A stretch of 31,340 nucleotides of DNA from JAFDZV01 sp966128725 (GCA_966128725.1 CBHYLN010000056.1:1-31340), one strand, 5' to 3'; positions 7,593-14,329 are shown, counted from the first letter of the stretch. Made by a program: numbers and translations. Notes: generated by a model not told the origin, from the letters alone.

Positions 7593-7942
7593 GATCTGGA
7601 TTCTTTCTCCTTGAGTTGTATGGCGTATTGGTCGAACCGGTTCAGCCGGGCTTCCCACTCCTGACGGCGCGCGTTCAACCAGTCTTCAACCACCTTGAAC
7701 CGTTCCAGGGCGATCTCATACGTCCGCACTCGTCCGTGTTTTTTCGACCTCACCAGCCGGCTCCGTTCGAGCACCGAGAGATGCTGTACGAACGACGGGA
7801 GTTGCATGCCGAACGGCGCCGCCAGCTCGCTGACGGTGGCTGGCCCGGCGGACAGTCGCTCCAGAACTTTCCGCCGAGTCGGGTTGGACAGGGCGTGAAA
7901 AACCGCGTCGGTGACCGTGGATTGAACCATTTCAGATACCAT
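7589..7942 (-). CDS. ArsR-family transcriptional regulator
   Basis: The 117-aa winged-helix protein has FHALSNPTRRKVLERLS (15-31), TVSELAAPFGMQLPSFVQH for the helix-turn-helix and VRSKKHGRVRTYEIA for the wing. It lacks the CxC metal site of ArsR/SmtB sensors, as is usual for ArsR proteins paired with SRPBCC genes. An in-frame ATG at 7930 is an alternative start. On the minus strand TAGAATTC (7981-7974) could serve as a promoter element. The inverted repeat at 8005-8030 is the likely operator. Confidence 0.9.
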   Translation of the reverse strand: MVSEMVQSTVTDAVFHALSNPTRRKVLERLSAGPATVSELAAPFGMQLPSFVQHLSVLERSRLVRSKKHGRVRTYEIALERFKVVEDWLNARRQEWEARLNRFDQYAIQLKEKESRS

Positions 7943-8004
7943 CCATGTGTTTGGGTTATTCGAGCCGACCGAGGAATTCTACAGCAGGGGATTTTCAGCA
8001 GCAG

Positions 8005-8030
8005 AACACTTATGAAAATACCTAAGTGTT
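8005..8030. promoter_or_regulatory. Inverted-repeat operator between the ArsR and MOSC genes
   Basis: AACACTTA (8005-8012) and TAAGTGTT (8023-8030) are perfect inverted copies. Extended to 13-bp arms meeting in the middle, 10 of 13 pairs match. The site is AT-rich in a GC-rich region and sits between two divergent genes, as expected for an autoregulating ArsR-family protein that may also control the MOSC gene. Confidence 0.65.
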
Positions 8031-8069
8031 TGGCATCTTGCAAACGTGAACTCCATACTGGGAACCAAC

Positions 8070-8822
8070 ATGCCGATCGAAATTGGATGCGTCGAGGCGA
8101 TCTTCCGGTATCCGGTGAAGTCCATGCGCGGCGAACAACGTGAGACCGCCATGCTGGGCTGGCACGGTCTTAACGGAGATCGGCGCCTGGCTTTTCGCCG
8201 CCTTGGTGAACGCGGCGAGTTCCCCTGGCTGACGGCCGGCAGACTTCCCGATCTTCTTCTGTTTGCTCCGCACCGCGACGAAGGCAACGCCCCGGATGAC
8301 CCCCCGACGCACGTGCGCGCGCCGAGCGGCCAGGAGATGGCGGTCTTTGGAGACGACCTGGCCGCCGAGGTTGGTCGCCGCCATGGCGCGCCCGTGGAGA
8401 TGATGCGGTTGAAGCACGGGATCTTCGATGAGGCGGCCGTCTCGGTGATCGCCCTGGATACGGTGGGGGAGATCGGGCGGCTCACGGGGCTGAGCCTGGA
8501 CGTGCGTCGGTTTCGCCCGAACATCGTGGTCCGCTCCCTGCGACCGGTTCCGTTCCAGGAGGACGAGTGGGTGGGGGGCGTCCTTTCCTTTGGTGAGCGT
8601 GAGGATGGCCCGGCGATCTGCATAACACAGCGCGATGTTCGTTGCGCGATGATCAACCTCGATCCGGACTCCGCGCACCCGTCATCGGAAATCCTCAAGG
8701 CCGTTGTTCGCGTGCACCAGAACACCGCGGGCGTCTATGGCAGCGTGGCTCGCACCGGTGAGCTGGCCGTTGGGCAGCGCATCCTTTTCCACCCGGGCAT
8801 CCCTGGCAGGGGCGCCGCCTGA
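8070..8822 (+). CDS. MOSC-domain protein
   Basis: The product (250 aa from ATG 8070) has the N-terminal MOSC beta-barrel signature IFRYPVKSMRGE (11-22). The MOSC domain follows: RRFRPNIVV (146-154), ITQRDVRCAMINLDP with the conserved Cys192, and SVARTGELAVGQRI near the end. MOSC proteins bind molybdenum cofactor or relay sulfur; relatives include mARC and YiiM, which reduce N-hydroxylated compounds. An in-frame GTG at 8046 is possible but would start almost inside the operator, and the family normally begins as from 8070. It is divergent from the ArsR-SRPBCC pair. Confidence 0.87.
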   Translation: MPIEIGCVEAIFRYPVKSMRGEQRETAMLGWHGLNGDRRLAFRRLGERGEFPWLTAGRLPDLLLFAPHRDEGNAPDDPPTHVRAPSGQEMAVFGDDLAAEVGRRHGAPVEMMRLKHGIFDEAAVSVIALDTVGEIGRLTGLSLDVRRFRPNIVVRSLRPVPFQEDEWVGGVLSFGEREDGPAICITQRDVRCAMINLDPDSAHPSSEILKAVVRVHQNTAGVYGSVARTGELAVGQRILFHPGIPGRGAA

Positions 8823-8891
8823 CCTCGCGTTGCTGGGCTTCCGGCTGTGGCGCGGGGCGCAGGCTCTCGGTTGCAACGACGAAACACCGAA

Positions 8892-8970
8892 CCCCTGACC
8901 ATGCTGCGCGGCGCACGCGGAGGCGAGCCGTGGCGGGTGTCGCGTGTTGTGGCCGCTGTACTGAATGCGC
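8892..8970 (+). repeat. Repeat copy H (partner of 6847-6925)
   Basis: This 79-nt stretch is about 86% identical to 6847-6925 by direct comparison, with no gaps. It is preceded by CTTCCGGCTGTGG (about 8839-8851), a worn piece of the dispersed leader repeat, and followed by full copy E. Both copies thus combine a degenerate leader with the same downstream block. Confidence 0.75.
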
Positions 8971-8992
8971 AAGCGCATGCGCGGCCCAACAG

Positions 8993-9095
8993 GTGCGGGT
9001 GCGCGGGAAGGATGCCGAATGGCCGACAAACCGGACGGTCAACCAACCGTATATTCGCCGCATTGCCTGCTGTTGGCGCTTCACGGAGCGCGCGG
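8993..9095 (+). repeat. Dispersed leader repeat, copy E
   Basis: TATATTCG lies at 9050-9057, followed by GCCGCATTGCCTGCTGTTGG. A hairpin, GCGCT (9076-9080) with AGCGC (9087-9091), occupies the same position as in copies A-D but with different bases. Upstream GCGGGAAGGATGCCG and GGTCAACCAACCG match copies A, C and D. It ends 55 nt before the DHFR-like start at 9151. Confidence 0.76.
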
Positions 9096-9150
9096 GGAAA
9101 GAGAAGTTGTGTGCTTTGGATACGGACGTGTTCAATTGGAGACATCTGAC

Positions 9151-9816
9151 ATGAGAAAACTGGTTGTAGGAGCATTTGTTACTCTGGACGGCGTGATGCA
9201 GGCGCCGGGCGGCCCCGATGAGGATCGAGAAGGTGGGTTTCCACATGGCGGCTGGCTTGTCCCGTTCTTCGATGAAACGTTCCTGCAAATAATGACCGAG
9301 TGGACCAACCAGGCTGGCGCCTTCCTGCTTGGTCGCAAGACCTACGAGATGTTCGCGGCTTCGTGGCCGAACTCCACCGATCCCTCGGACGAGAATGCCG
9401 CAGCGCTGAATACCCTGCCCAAGTTCGTTGCCTCGCGGACGCTTGAGAGCGTCGCATGGAACAATTCGCATCTGATCGCGGGCGACGTTGTTGAGGCGGT
9501 TGCGAAGCTCAAGGCGCAGGAGGGTGGCGAGATTCAGGTGCATGGCAGCAGCAATCTTCTTCAGACCCTGTTGAAGCACGATCTGGTCGACACGCTTCGC
9601 ATCTGGCTGTTCCCCGTGGTGCTCGGAAGCGGCAAGCGCCTGTTTGGTGAAGGCGCGATCCCGGGCAGCTTCCGTCTTGTGGAGACGAAGCGGACCGATA
9701 CCGGCGCCGTTCTGCATGTGTACGAGCGTGTGGGCGGTTTGCGGTATGGCGAGGTGGAGGTTGGCCAGGACGTGGTGATCTTCGATGCTGACACGGCGGA
9801 CAACACACAGCATTAA
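9151..9816 (+). CDS. Dihydrofolate-reductase-family (RibD C-terminal-like) protein
   Basis: The 221-aa product has LDGVM (12-16), FLLGRKTYEMF (58-68), KFVASRTLESVAWNN (91-105), HGSSNLLQTLL (131-141) and PVVLGSGKRLF (155-165). It thus has the full set of family motifs, in the branch with a GGPDED insertion after the first strand. A C-terminal tail of about 30 residues after the fold is unusual and unassigned. The ATG lies about 9 nt after a GGAG. It is the first gene after leader repeat E, followed at 64 nt by another family member that is only distantly similar. Confidence 0.88.
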   Translation: MRKLVVGAFVTLDGVMQAPGGPDEDREGGFPHGGWLVPFFDETFLQIMTEWTNQAGAFLLGRKTYEMFAASWPNSTDPSDENAAALNTLPKFVASRTLESVAWNNSHLIAGDVVEAVAKLKAQEGGEIQVHGSSNLLQTLLKHDLVDTLRIWLFPVVLGSGKRLFGEGAIPGSFRLVETKRTDTGAVLHVYERVGGLRYGEVEVGQDVVIFDADTADNTQH

Positions 9817-9880
9817 CCTGCCTGCTTCTTTTACGTGGATAATTGTCAACCGAACTATCAGCCTGCTTCTGGAGCGCCAA

Positions 9881-10441
9881 ATGCGACCTCTTCGATACGC
9901 AATCAACATCACAGTGGACGGGTGCTGTGACCATCGTACAATCGTCCCGTACGAGGAGATGCATCGGTACCACGCCGAGAATCTTGCCAGGGCCGATGCC
10001 CTGCTCTTTGGCCGGGTGACGTATGAAATGATGGAATCAGCATGGCGACCGGTGGCCGAGACCGGAGTGCGGCCCGAGTGGATGGCCGACTGGGTGGTGC
10101 CGTTCGCCCATACGATCCACGCCGCCAGGAAGTACGTGGTATCCAGCACGCTGGAGAGCGTCGATTGGAACGCCGAGCTGATACGCGGGGATCTGGGCGA
10201 GGCCGTGCAACGGCTGAAGCAGGAGCCGGGGAACGGGCTGTTCGTGGGCGGCGTGACGCTCCCGATGGCGTTGGCGGATCTGGGGTTGATCGACGAATAC
10301 GAGTTCATGGTGCATCCCAAGCTGGCGGGCCACGGCCCTACATTGTTCGCGGGGCTCACGAAACATGTCGATCTACGGCTTGTAGGCCGGCAGGAGTTCG
10401 GCTCCGGGGCAGTGGTGATGCGGTACGAGCTGGTACGGTAG
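9881..10441 (+). CDS. Dihydrofolate-reductase-family (RibD C-terminal-like) protein
   Basis: The 186-aa product has INITVDGCCDH (9-19), ALLFGRVTYEMMESAWRP (40-57), KYVVSSTLESVDWN, LFVGGVTLPMALADLGLIDEY and PTLFAGL. This is the compact version of the reductase fold. TCTGGAG 6-12 nt before the ATG is a good ribosome site. A long minus-strand frame across this gene is a shadow. It is likely co-transcribed with the gene at 9151. Confidence 0.88.
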   Translation: MRPLRYAINITVDGCCDHRTIVPYEEMHRYHAENLARADALLFGRVTYEMMESAWRPVAETGVRPEWMADWVVPFAHTIHAARKYVVSSTLESVDWNAELIRGDLGEAVQRLKQEPGNGLFVGGVTLPMALADLGLIDEYEFMVHPKLAGHGPTLFAGLTKHVDLRLVGRQEFGSGAVVMRYELVR

Positions 10442-10518
10442 TGAGCCGGGCGACCAGCGCGCCGGCACAACCTTCGCATTTGTCGGCATGCCCCAATCAC
10501 AACATCGCGGATGGCGCC

Positions 10519-10968
10519 ATGGAATCAGTTGAGAAGCGCTCGGATATCAGGAGCATGTTCATTGCCGCGCCACCGCGACAGGTGTTCGCCGCCATGAGCG
10601 ATCCGGAACGTGTCGCGCGATGGTGGGGCCCCGATGGGTTCACGAACACGATGCACCGATTCGACTTCCAGGCCGGCGGCGCGTGGCTGCTGACGATGCA
10701 CGGCCCTGACGGGAAGGACTACCCGAACGAGAGCCGTTTCACACGCCTGTTGCCGGACGAGCTTTTCGAGATTGAACATCTTTCGGGGCATCACTTCATC
10801 CTCACGATCACACTGCAACCGCTGGGCGATGGCACCCAGGTGGGCTGGCAACAGACCTTCGATACGGTTGAGCACTTCGAGGAGATCGCCCCGTTCGTTG
10901 CCGGCGCCAACCAGCAGAACATGCAGCGTCTGGCAACCGAAGCACTACGGCCGGCCGGCGCCGCGTAG
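10519..10968 (+). CDS. SRPBCC (AHSA1-like) protein
   Basis: This 149-aa SRPBCC protein has FIAAPPRQVFAAMSDPERVA (14-33), RWWGPDGFTNT (34-44), FQAGGAWLLTMHGPDG and the C-terminal helix VAGANQQNMQRLATEAL. It resembles the activator-of-Hsp90-like branch of unknown ligand. The ATG lacks a strong ribosome site. Upstream, CGCATTTGTCGGCATGCCCC (10476-10495) resembles the leader-repeat core, possibly a worn copy. It has no ArsR partner, unlike the SRPBCC gene at 7104. Confidence 0.87.
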   Translation: MESVEKRSDIRSMFIAAPPRQVFAAMSDPERVARWWGPDGFTNTMHRFDFQAGGAWLLTMHGPDGKDYPNESRFTRLLPDELFEIEHLSGHHFILTITLQPLGDGTQVGWQQTFDTVEHFEEIAPFVAGANQQNMQRLATEALRPAGAA

Positions 10969-10990
10969 CGCTGTGCGCCGGGCCGTACCC

Positions 10991-11050
10991 AAAGGGCCGA
11001 TCAACCAAGGACACACCAGGCGTATATTCGCGGCATCCCGTGCCGATGAT
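10991..11050 (+). repeat. Dispersed leader repeat, copy F (diverged)
   Basis: GATCAACCAAGG, then TATATTCG (11023-11030), then CGGCATCCCGTGCCG match the core of copies A-E. The hairpin part is not conserved. It precedes the short frame at 11089 and the VOC gene at 11160. Confidence 0.65.
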
Positions 11051-11088
11051 CCCTTGTGACCGCGCGGCAGCCGGAAAGGGAGCCGAAT

Positions 11089-11187
11089 ATGACACGACAC
11101 GATCTTGACTCGGGCATCTTCACCATCAGCGATGTGCTGACATTGCAGGAGCGTATCAAATGCTGCACCATGTCGAGATTTATGTGA
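11089..11187 (+). pseudogene. Short upstream frame, possible remnant of a 2OG-Fe(II) oxygenase start
   Basis: A 32-codon frame with a good ribosome site (GGAAAGGGAG) starts at 11089. It encodes a segment, DLDSGIFTISDVLTLQE, that resembles the first strand and helix of PKHD/prolyl-4-hydroxylase-type 2OG-Fe(II) oxygenases. It stops at 11187, inside the VOC gene read in another frame. Either an oxygenase gene was truncated by a deletion, or this is a small upstream frame that modulates VOC translation. The family resemblance comes from memory and the match is short. Confidence 0.35.
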
Positions 11188-11552
11188 GCGATCTTGAGAA
11201 GTCCGTTGCCTTCTGGACCCCGTTCATGAAGATGCTGGGCTATGAGGAAGATCGCTGGCCGGGCGGGATGAACTACGTGAAGGAGGGCGAAGCCTACCTT
11301 TGCTTCCTGCCTGCGCCCGCGGAGCATCTCGCCGCCGGTTATCACCGCAAGCGTGTCGGGCTCAACCACCTTGCGTTCACGGGAAACTCCAGGGCGCATG
11401 TGGACGAAATCGCCGCCTGGGTTCGAGCGAACGGCTACACCAGCCTGTACGAGTCCAGGTATCCCTACGCCGGCGGGCCGGACTATTACGCGATGTACTG
11501 TGAGGATCCGGACCGCATCAAGGTGGAGGTCGCGGCGCCGAGCCAGGCCTGA
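11160..11552 (+). CDS. VOC-fold (glyoxalase-like) protein
   Basis: The 130-aa product has MLHHVEIYVSDLEKSVAFW (1-19), RVGLNHLAFT (64-73) and a late DYYAMYCEDPDRIKVEV, giving the His/Glu pattern of metal-binding VOC enzymes (His4, His70, Glu near 124). AGGAG about 10 nt before the ATG is a good ribosome site. It overlaps the short frame at 11089 by 28 nt. A perfect 22-nt palindrome follows its stop directly. Confidence 0.86.
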   Translation: MLHHVEIYVSDLEKSVAFWTPFMKMLGYEEDRWPGGMNYVKEGEAYLCFLPAPAEHLAAGYHRKRVGLNHLAFTGNSRAHVDEIAAWVRANGYTSLYESRYPYAGGPDYYAMYCEDPDRIKVEVAAPSQA

Positions 11553-11574
11553 GCCCCGGCTTGCAAGCCGGGGC
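11553..11574. terminator. Perfect 22-nt palindrome after the VOC gene
   Basis: GCCCCGGCTTG pairs exactly with CAAGCCGGGGC, beginning on the base after the stop codon. Such a GC-rich hairpin could end transcription or protect the mRNA end. There is no T-run, and the next gene starts 25 nt later, so partial read-through is likely. Confidence 0.5.
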
Positions 11575-11599
11575 GCGCAACACATCAAACACATAGACC

Positions 11600-11968
11600 A
11601 TGAAGCAGACCGATATCGCGATTCCAACACTGCCCAGCCGATCGCTGAGCAACACCCTGGCATTCTACGGACGCCTCGGGTTCGGAGGTGAGGTGCTCGG
11701 CGTCGGTGGCTCGTACGCCATCCTCACGCGCGGCGATCTGGAGATACACTTCTTTCTCCACCCCGAGCTTCGTCCGGCCGAATCGTCCGCCGGCTGTTAT
11801 ATCCGAGTCGCGGACGTCGACGCGCTGTACGCTGCGTTCTCGGAGGCCGGCCTTCCCGGAAACGGTATTCCCCGCATGGATGCGCTGGAGCTCAAGCCGT
11901 GGGGCATGAAGGAGTTCGCCATTGTTGACGACGACGGCAACCTGCTTCGCATCGGGCAGGCCGTGTGA
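11600..11968 (+). CDS. Bleomycin-resistance-protein-like VOC protein
   Basis: The 122-aa length and sequence match the bleomycin-binding (Ble/BLMA) branch: AIPTLPSRSLSNTLAFYGRL (7-26), LEIHFFLHPEL (48-58), GCYIRVADVDALYAAF (65-80), and the C-terminal LELKPWGMKEFAIVDDDGN followed by LLRIGQ. Ble proteins sequester bleomycin-type antibiotics as dimers without degrading them. Actual resistance is not proven by sequence, since many homologues are untested. It is separated from the previous VOC gene by the palindrome at 11553 and is not closely similar to it. Confidence 0.85.
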   Translation: MKQTDIAIPTLPSRSLSNTLAFYGRLGFGGEVLGVGGSYAILTRGDLEIHFFLHPELRPAESSAGCYIRVADVDALYAAFSEAGLPGNGIPRMDALELKPWGMKEFAIVDDDGNLLRIGQAV

Positions 11969-12090
11969 TCGCTGGCGGCGCCGGGTGCGGTCGCTGGCAG
12001 GTTCATCGAGTTTGTTCGTGCCAGTATCGTGTTCAGCGCACTACCGCTTCCCGGTGTTGCGTGAAACGCTCAACGAACTTGGAACGCTCC

Positions 12091-12459
12091 ATGCTAACGT
12101 GTTCAAACTGTGGCATCCAGAACCCGGACGATTGTACGCTTTGCCCGGGGTGTGGCATGTCGCTGCGGATGCGTACTGGATCACCAGAGGAGTTGCTTGT
12201 TCAGGTGGCTGATCGTGCGTCCTTCATTGCATTCGTTCTGGCACTTGCCGAAGAGCGTGAGGAGGCCGAGCAATGTGAACAGCGTGAGCCTTCACTGTAT
12301 CAGTGTGGTGGTGCATACCGGTGGCAGAATCAGAGTATCTCCTCGTTCCTGTATGCCTCGCTCGAATATTTCGAGGCCAAGCCATTTCACGAGCCCGAGC
12401 TGGTGCCGAGCTGGAGGATGCTCGCCGAGATTCTCTACTACGGTAAGATTTACGAATAA
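12091..12459 (+). CDS. Zinc-ribbon protein with C-terminal DUF7660-like domain
   Basis: The 122-aa product begins with a zinc ribbon: Cys4-x2-Cys7 and Cys18-x2-Cys21. The rest (about 32-122) looks like DUF7660: SFIAFVLAL, YRWQNQSISSFLYASLEYF, VPSWRMLAEILYYGKIYE at the C-terminus. DUF7660 is a small domain of unknown function, usually alone, so joining it to a ribbon is unusual. No membrane segment is seen. The ATG is chosen because it opens the ribbon; earlier in-frame starts to 11965 add nothing recognisable. A role as a binding or immunity-type protein is only a guess. Confidence 0.65.
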   Translation: MLTCSNCGIQNPDDCTLCPGCGMSLRMRTGSPEELLVQVADRASFIAFVLALAEEREEAEQCEQREPSLYQCGGAYRWQNQSISSFLYASLEYFEAKPFHEPELVPSWRMLAEILYYGKIYE

Positions 12460-12492
12460 CTCGGCTTGGTGTACCCGACTGTGGAGACAACA

Positions 12493-12771
12493 ATGTCCGA
12501 TCCGGTTGATCCTCATTTTTACGAGCGGGCCGATGCCGTAATTCAGCTTGCGAACGAACAGAACAACGGCGTTGGAAGCGGCAAGGTGAGCGCCTCGCTT
12601 ATGTATGCCACCGCCAGGTTCAATGCGTGGTTAAGCGCCTGCGGGTTCAACGATGCGGAGGAAATGCAGAACGCGCGGCAGGAAACCCTGGAATATTTCA
12701 CCAGGCAATACAGGGCAATGCTGGAGGAGAATCTGGATGATTACATCCGGAACTTCGATACGTACATGTAG
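12493..12771 (+). CDS. DUF3144-domain protein
   Basis: The 92-aa product is full length for DUF3144: HFYERADAVIQLANEQN (8-24), KVSASLMYATARFNAW, EYFTRQYRAMLEENLDDYI, then NFDTYM at the C-terminus. The family is mostly known from Proteobacteria and its function is unknown. It is small, soluble and all-helical. It begins 33 nt after the preceding stop, probably in the same transcript. Confidence 0.85.
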   Translation: MSDPVDPHFYERADAVIQLANEQNNGVGSGKVSASLMYATARFNAWLSACGFNDAEEMQNARQETLEYFTRQYRAMLEENLDDYIRNFDTYM

Positions 12772-12815
12772 GTGCGTGCCGACGTTGCTCAACAAGAAGC
12801 TTGATACGGAACACA

Positions 12816-13175
12816 ATGACACCTCGCGAACTTGTTCAATCCTGGGTGGAAGCGTTTAATCGCGCCGACGCCGACGCGCTTGCCGAATTCTACAGCGATG
12901 ATGCGGTTAATCATCAGGTGGCCGAGGAGCCGGTTGCAGGCCGTGCCGCGATCCGCGAGATGTTCGCGGCCGGATTTGCCAGTGCCAACATGGTCTGCAT
13001 CATCGAGAATATTTTTCAGGATGGGGAGTGGGCCATCCTGGAATGGCGCGATCCCCAGGGTCTGCGGGGCTGCGGCTTCTTCCACATTGTGGGAGGCAGG
13101 ATCGTTTTCCAACGCGGGTATTGGGATAAGCTTTCCTTCCTTCGCTTGCACGGGTTCCCGCTTCCCACGGAATAA
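12816..13175 (+). CDS. SnoaL-like / NTF2-fold protein
   Basis: The 119-aa product has ELVQSWVEAFNRADADALAEF (5-25), YSDDAVNHQVAEEPVAGR and WAILEWRDPQGLRGCGFFH, then IVGGRIVFQRGYWDKLSF. This is the cone-shaped fold of polyketide cyclase and limonene-epoxide-hydrolase relatives. Stand-alone members bind or isomerise small hydrophobic molecules; the substrate is unknown. ATG 12816 opens the first helix; an ATT-type extension to 12801 is less likely. It is tightly spaced with its neighbours on both sides. Confidence 0.85.
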   Translation: MTPRELVQSWVEAFNRADADALAEFYSDDAVNHQVAEEPVAGRAAIREMFAAGFASANMVCIIENIFQDGEWAILEWRDPQGLRGCGFFHIVGGRIVFQRGYWDKLSFLRLHGFPLPTE

Positions 13176-13191
13176 CTATTCGCCTGATTCA

Positions 13192-13608
13192 ATGAGCTAC
13201 GACGTGATGGTGTTCGCACCTGAGGCTGCACCGAAGGATAGAGAAGCGTTCATGGAATGGTACGACGCGCAGTCGGAGTGGGAAGAGGAGCATTCGTACG
13301 ATAATCCCGACGTTTCAGCACCGGCCCTGCGGGCCTGGTTTCTGGAAATGAATCGCACCTATCCGGCAATGAACGGGCCGTTCTCGTTGGAAGATCTTCC
13401 CGACGATGATGAATCCGTCACCGACTACAGTATCGGCCGGTCAGTGATTTGTGCTGCATTTGCGTGGTCCAAGGCTGAGCAGGCATACGAAGCAACTATC
13501 AGCCTCGCGGCGAGACATGGTGTTGGCTTCTACAACGTGAGCTCCGAACACGGCGAAGTGTGGCTCCCTGACGGCAATGGAGGTTTGGTTCTTGCTCATT
13601 CGGGATAA
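13192..13608 (+). CDS. Conserved hypothetical protein, 138 aa
   Basis: I recognise this as a widespread uncharacterised family. It starts MSYDVMVFAPEAAPKDREAF and has MEWYDAQSEWEEEHSYD, ALRAWFLEMNRTYPAMNGPF, DYSIGRSVICAAFAWSKAE and HGVGFYNVSS. The protein is acidic and aromatic-rich, without a signal peptide or membrane helix. It starts 16 nt after the SnoaL-like gene. The family often occurs alone among small accessory genes, and an immunity-like role is conceivable but unsupported. Confidence 0.78.
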   Translation: MSYDVMVFAPEAAPKDREAFMEWYDAQSEWEEEHSYDNPDVSAPALRAWFLEMNRTYPAMNGPFSLEDLPDDDESVTDYSIGRSVICAAFAWSKAEQAYEATISLAARHGVGFYNVSSEHGEVWLPDGNGGLVLAHSG

Positions 13609-13692
13609 TCAACAGCGCCCTGCGATCGACATGACAATCCTGTTCCGGGCGAATGTATTGGTGCGAACGATGCGCCACATCGAGGGAACACA

Positions 13693-14286
13693 ATGACCAA
13701 TACTGATTCTCGCGTAACGATTCACATGGCGGCAAGCCTGGACGGCTTCATCGCGCGCAGGGATGGGCGTGTCGACTGGCTGGAAACCTCGGATGAATTC
13801 GTGGGCGGTGAGACGCTCGACCCTGAATTCGCGGAGGCCTTCCTGAAGACCATCGACTGCTACGTGATGGGGTCGCGCACCTACGAGACCGCGCTGAGCT
13901 TTGAAGCCAGGGGATTTGGCTGGGCGTACGGCGACAAACCCACGTTCGTGCTTACAAGCCGCGATCTGCCTCGAACCCGGGATACGGTCGAGTTCCATGC
14001 GGGCGATCTGGCGCAGCTCCTGAATCTGCGCCTGCGGCCGACGTTCGGTTCCATCTGGGTTGTCGGGGGCGGCGCGGTTTGCGGCGAGTGCCTTCGTCGC
14101 GGGCTGGCCGACGAAGTTCGATATTCAGTGCTGCCGGTCGTGATCGGTGATGGGATACGGTTCTTCGAGAATCTGGACCGCGACGTCGCGCTGCATCTGA
14201 CGGAGGCCAGGGCCTACAACAACGGCATGGTCGAGCTGTGTTATGATGTGCGTGCCGGGCGCGACAACTCCGGAAGCGCGGCCTGA
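13693..14286 (+). CDS. Dihydrofolate-reductase-family (RibD C-terminal-like) protein
   Basis: The 197-aa product has HMAASLDGFIARRDGRVDWL (11-30), CYVMGSRTYETAL, PTFVLTSRDLP, WVVGGGAVCGECLRRGLADE and VLPVVIGDGIRFF, close to the family consensus. It probably binds NADPH; the substrate is unknown. GAGGGAACACA precedes the ATG as a fair ribosome site. It is the fourth of five family members in the window. Confidence 0.88.
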   Translation: MTNTDSRVTIHMAASLDGFIARRDGRVDWLETSDEFVGGETLDPEFAEAFLKTIDCYVMGSRTYETALSFEARGFGWAYGDKPTFVLTSRDLPRTRDTVEFHAGDLAQLLNLRLRPTFGSIWVVGGGAVCGECLRRGLADEVRYSVLPVVIGDGIRFFENLDRDVALHLTEARAYNNGMVELCYDVRAGRDNSGSAA

Positions 14287-14315
14287 CAACCGTGCCCTGA
14301 CAACAGTGCCCGCAC

Positions 14316-14329
14316 ACGCCGGCCGGCGT
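14316..14329. terminator. GC palindrome after the DHFR-like gene
   Basis: ACGCCGGCCGGCGT is a perfect 14-nt palindrome 30 nt after the stop, flanked by CAACA and GTTGTTG. It could form a hairpin or cruciform. A terminator role is possible, but no T-run is seen. Confidence 0.3.

Noticed and set aside
6714..7664. 316-codon plus-strand open frame
   Set aside because: It runs opposite the SRPBCC gene and through the repeat-filled gap, and shows no family features.
8695..10500. 601-codon minus-strand open frame
   Set aside because: It lies opposite two DHFR-like genes with complete family motifs and opposite leader repeat E. Its translation is low-complexity and Arg/Pro-rich, as expected of an antisense shadow in GC-rich DNA.
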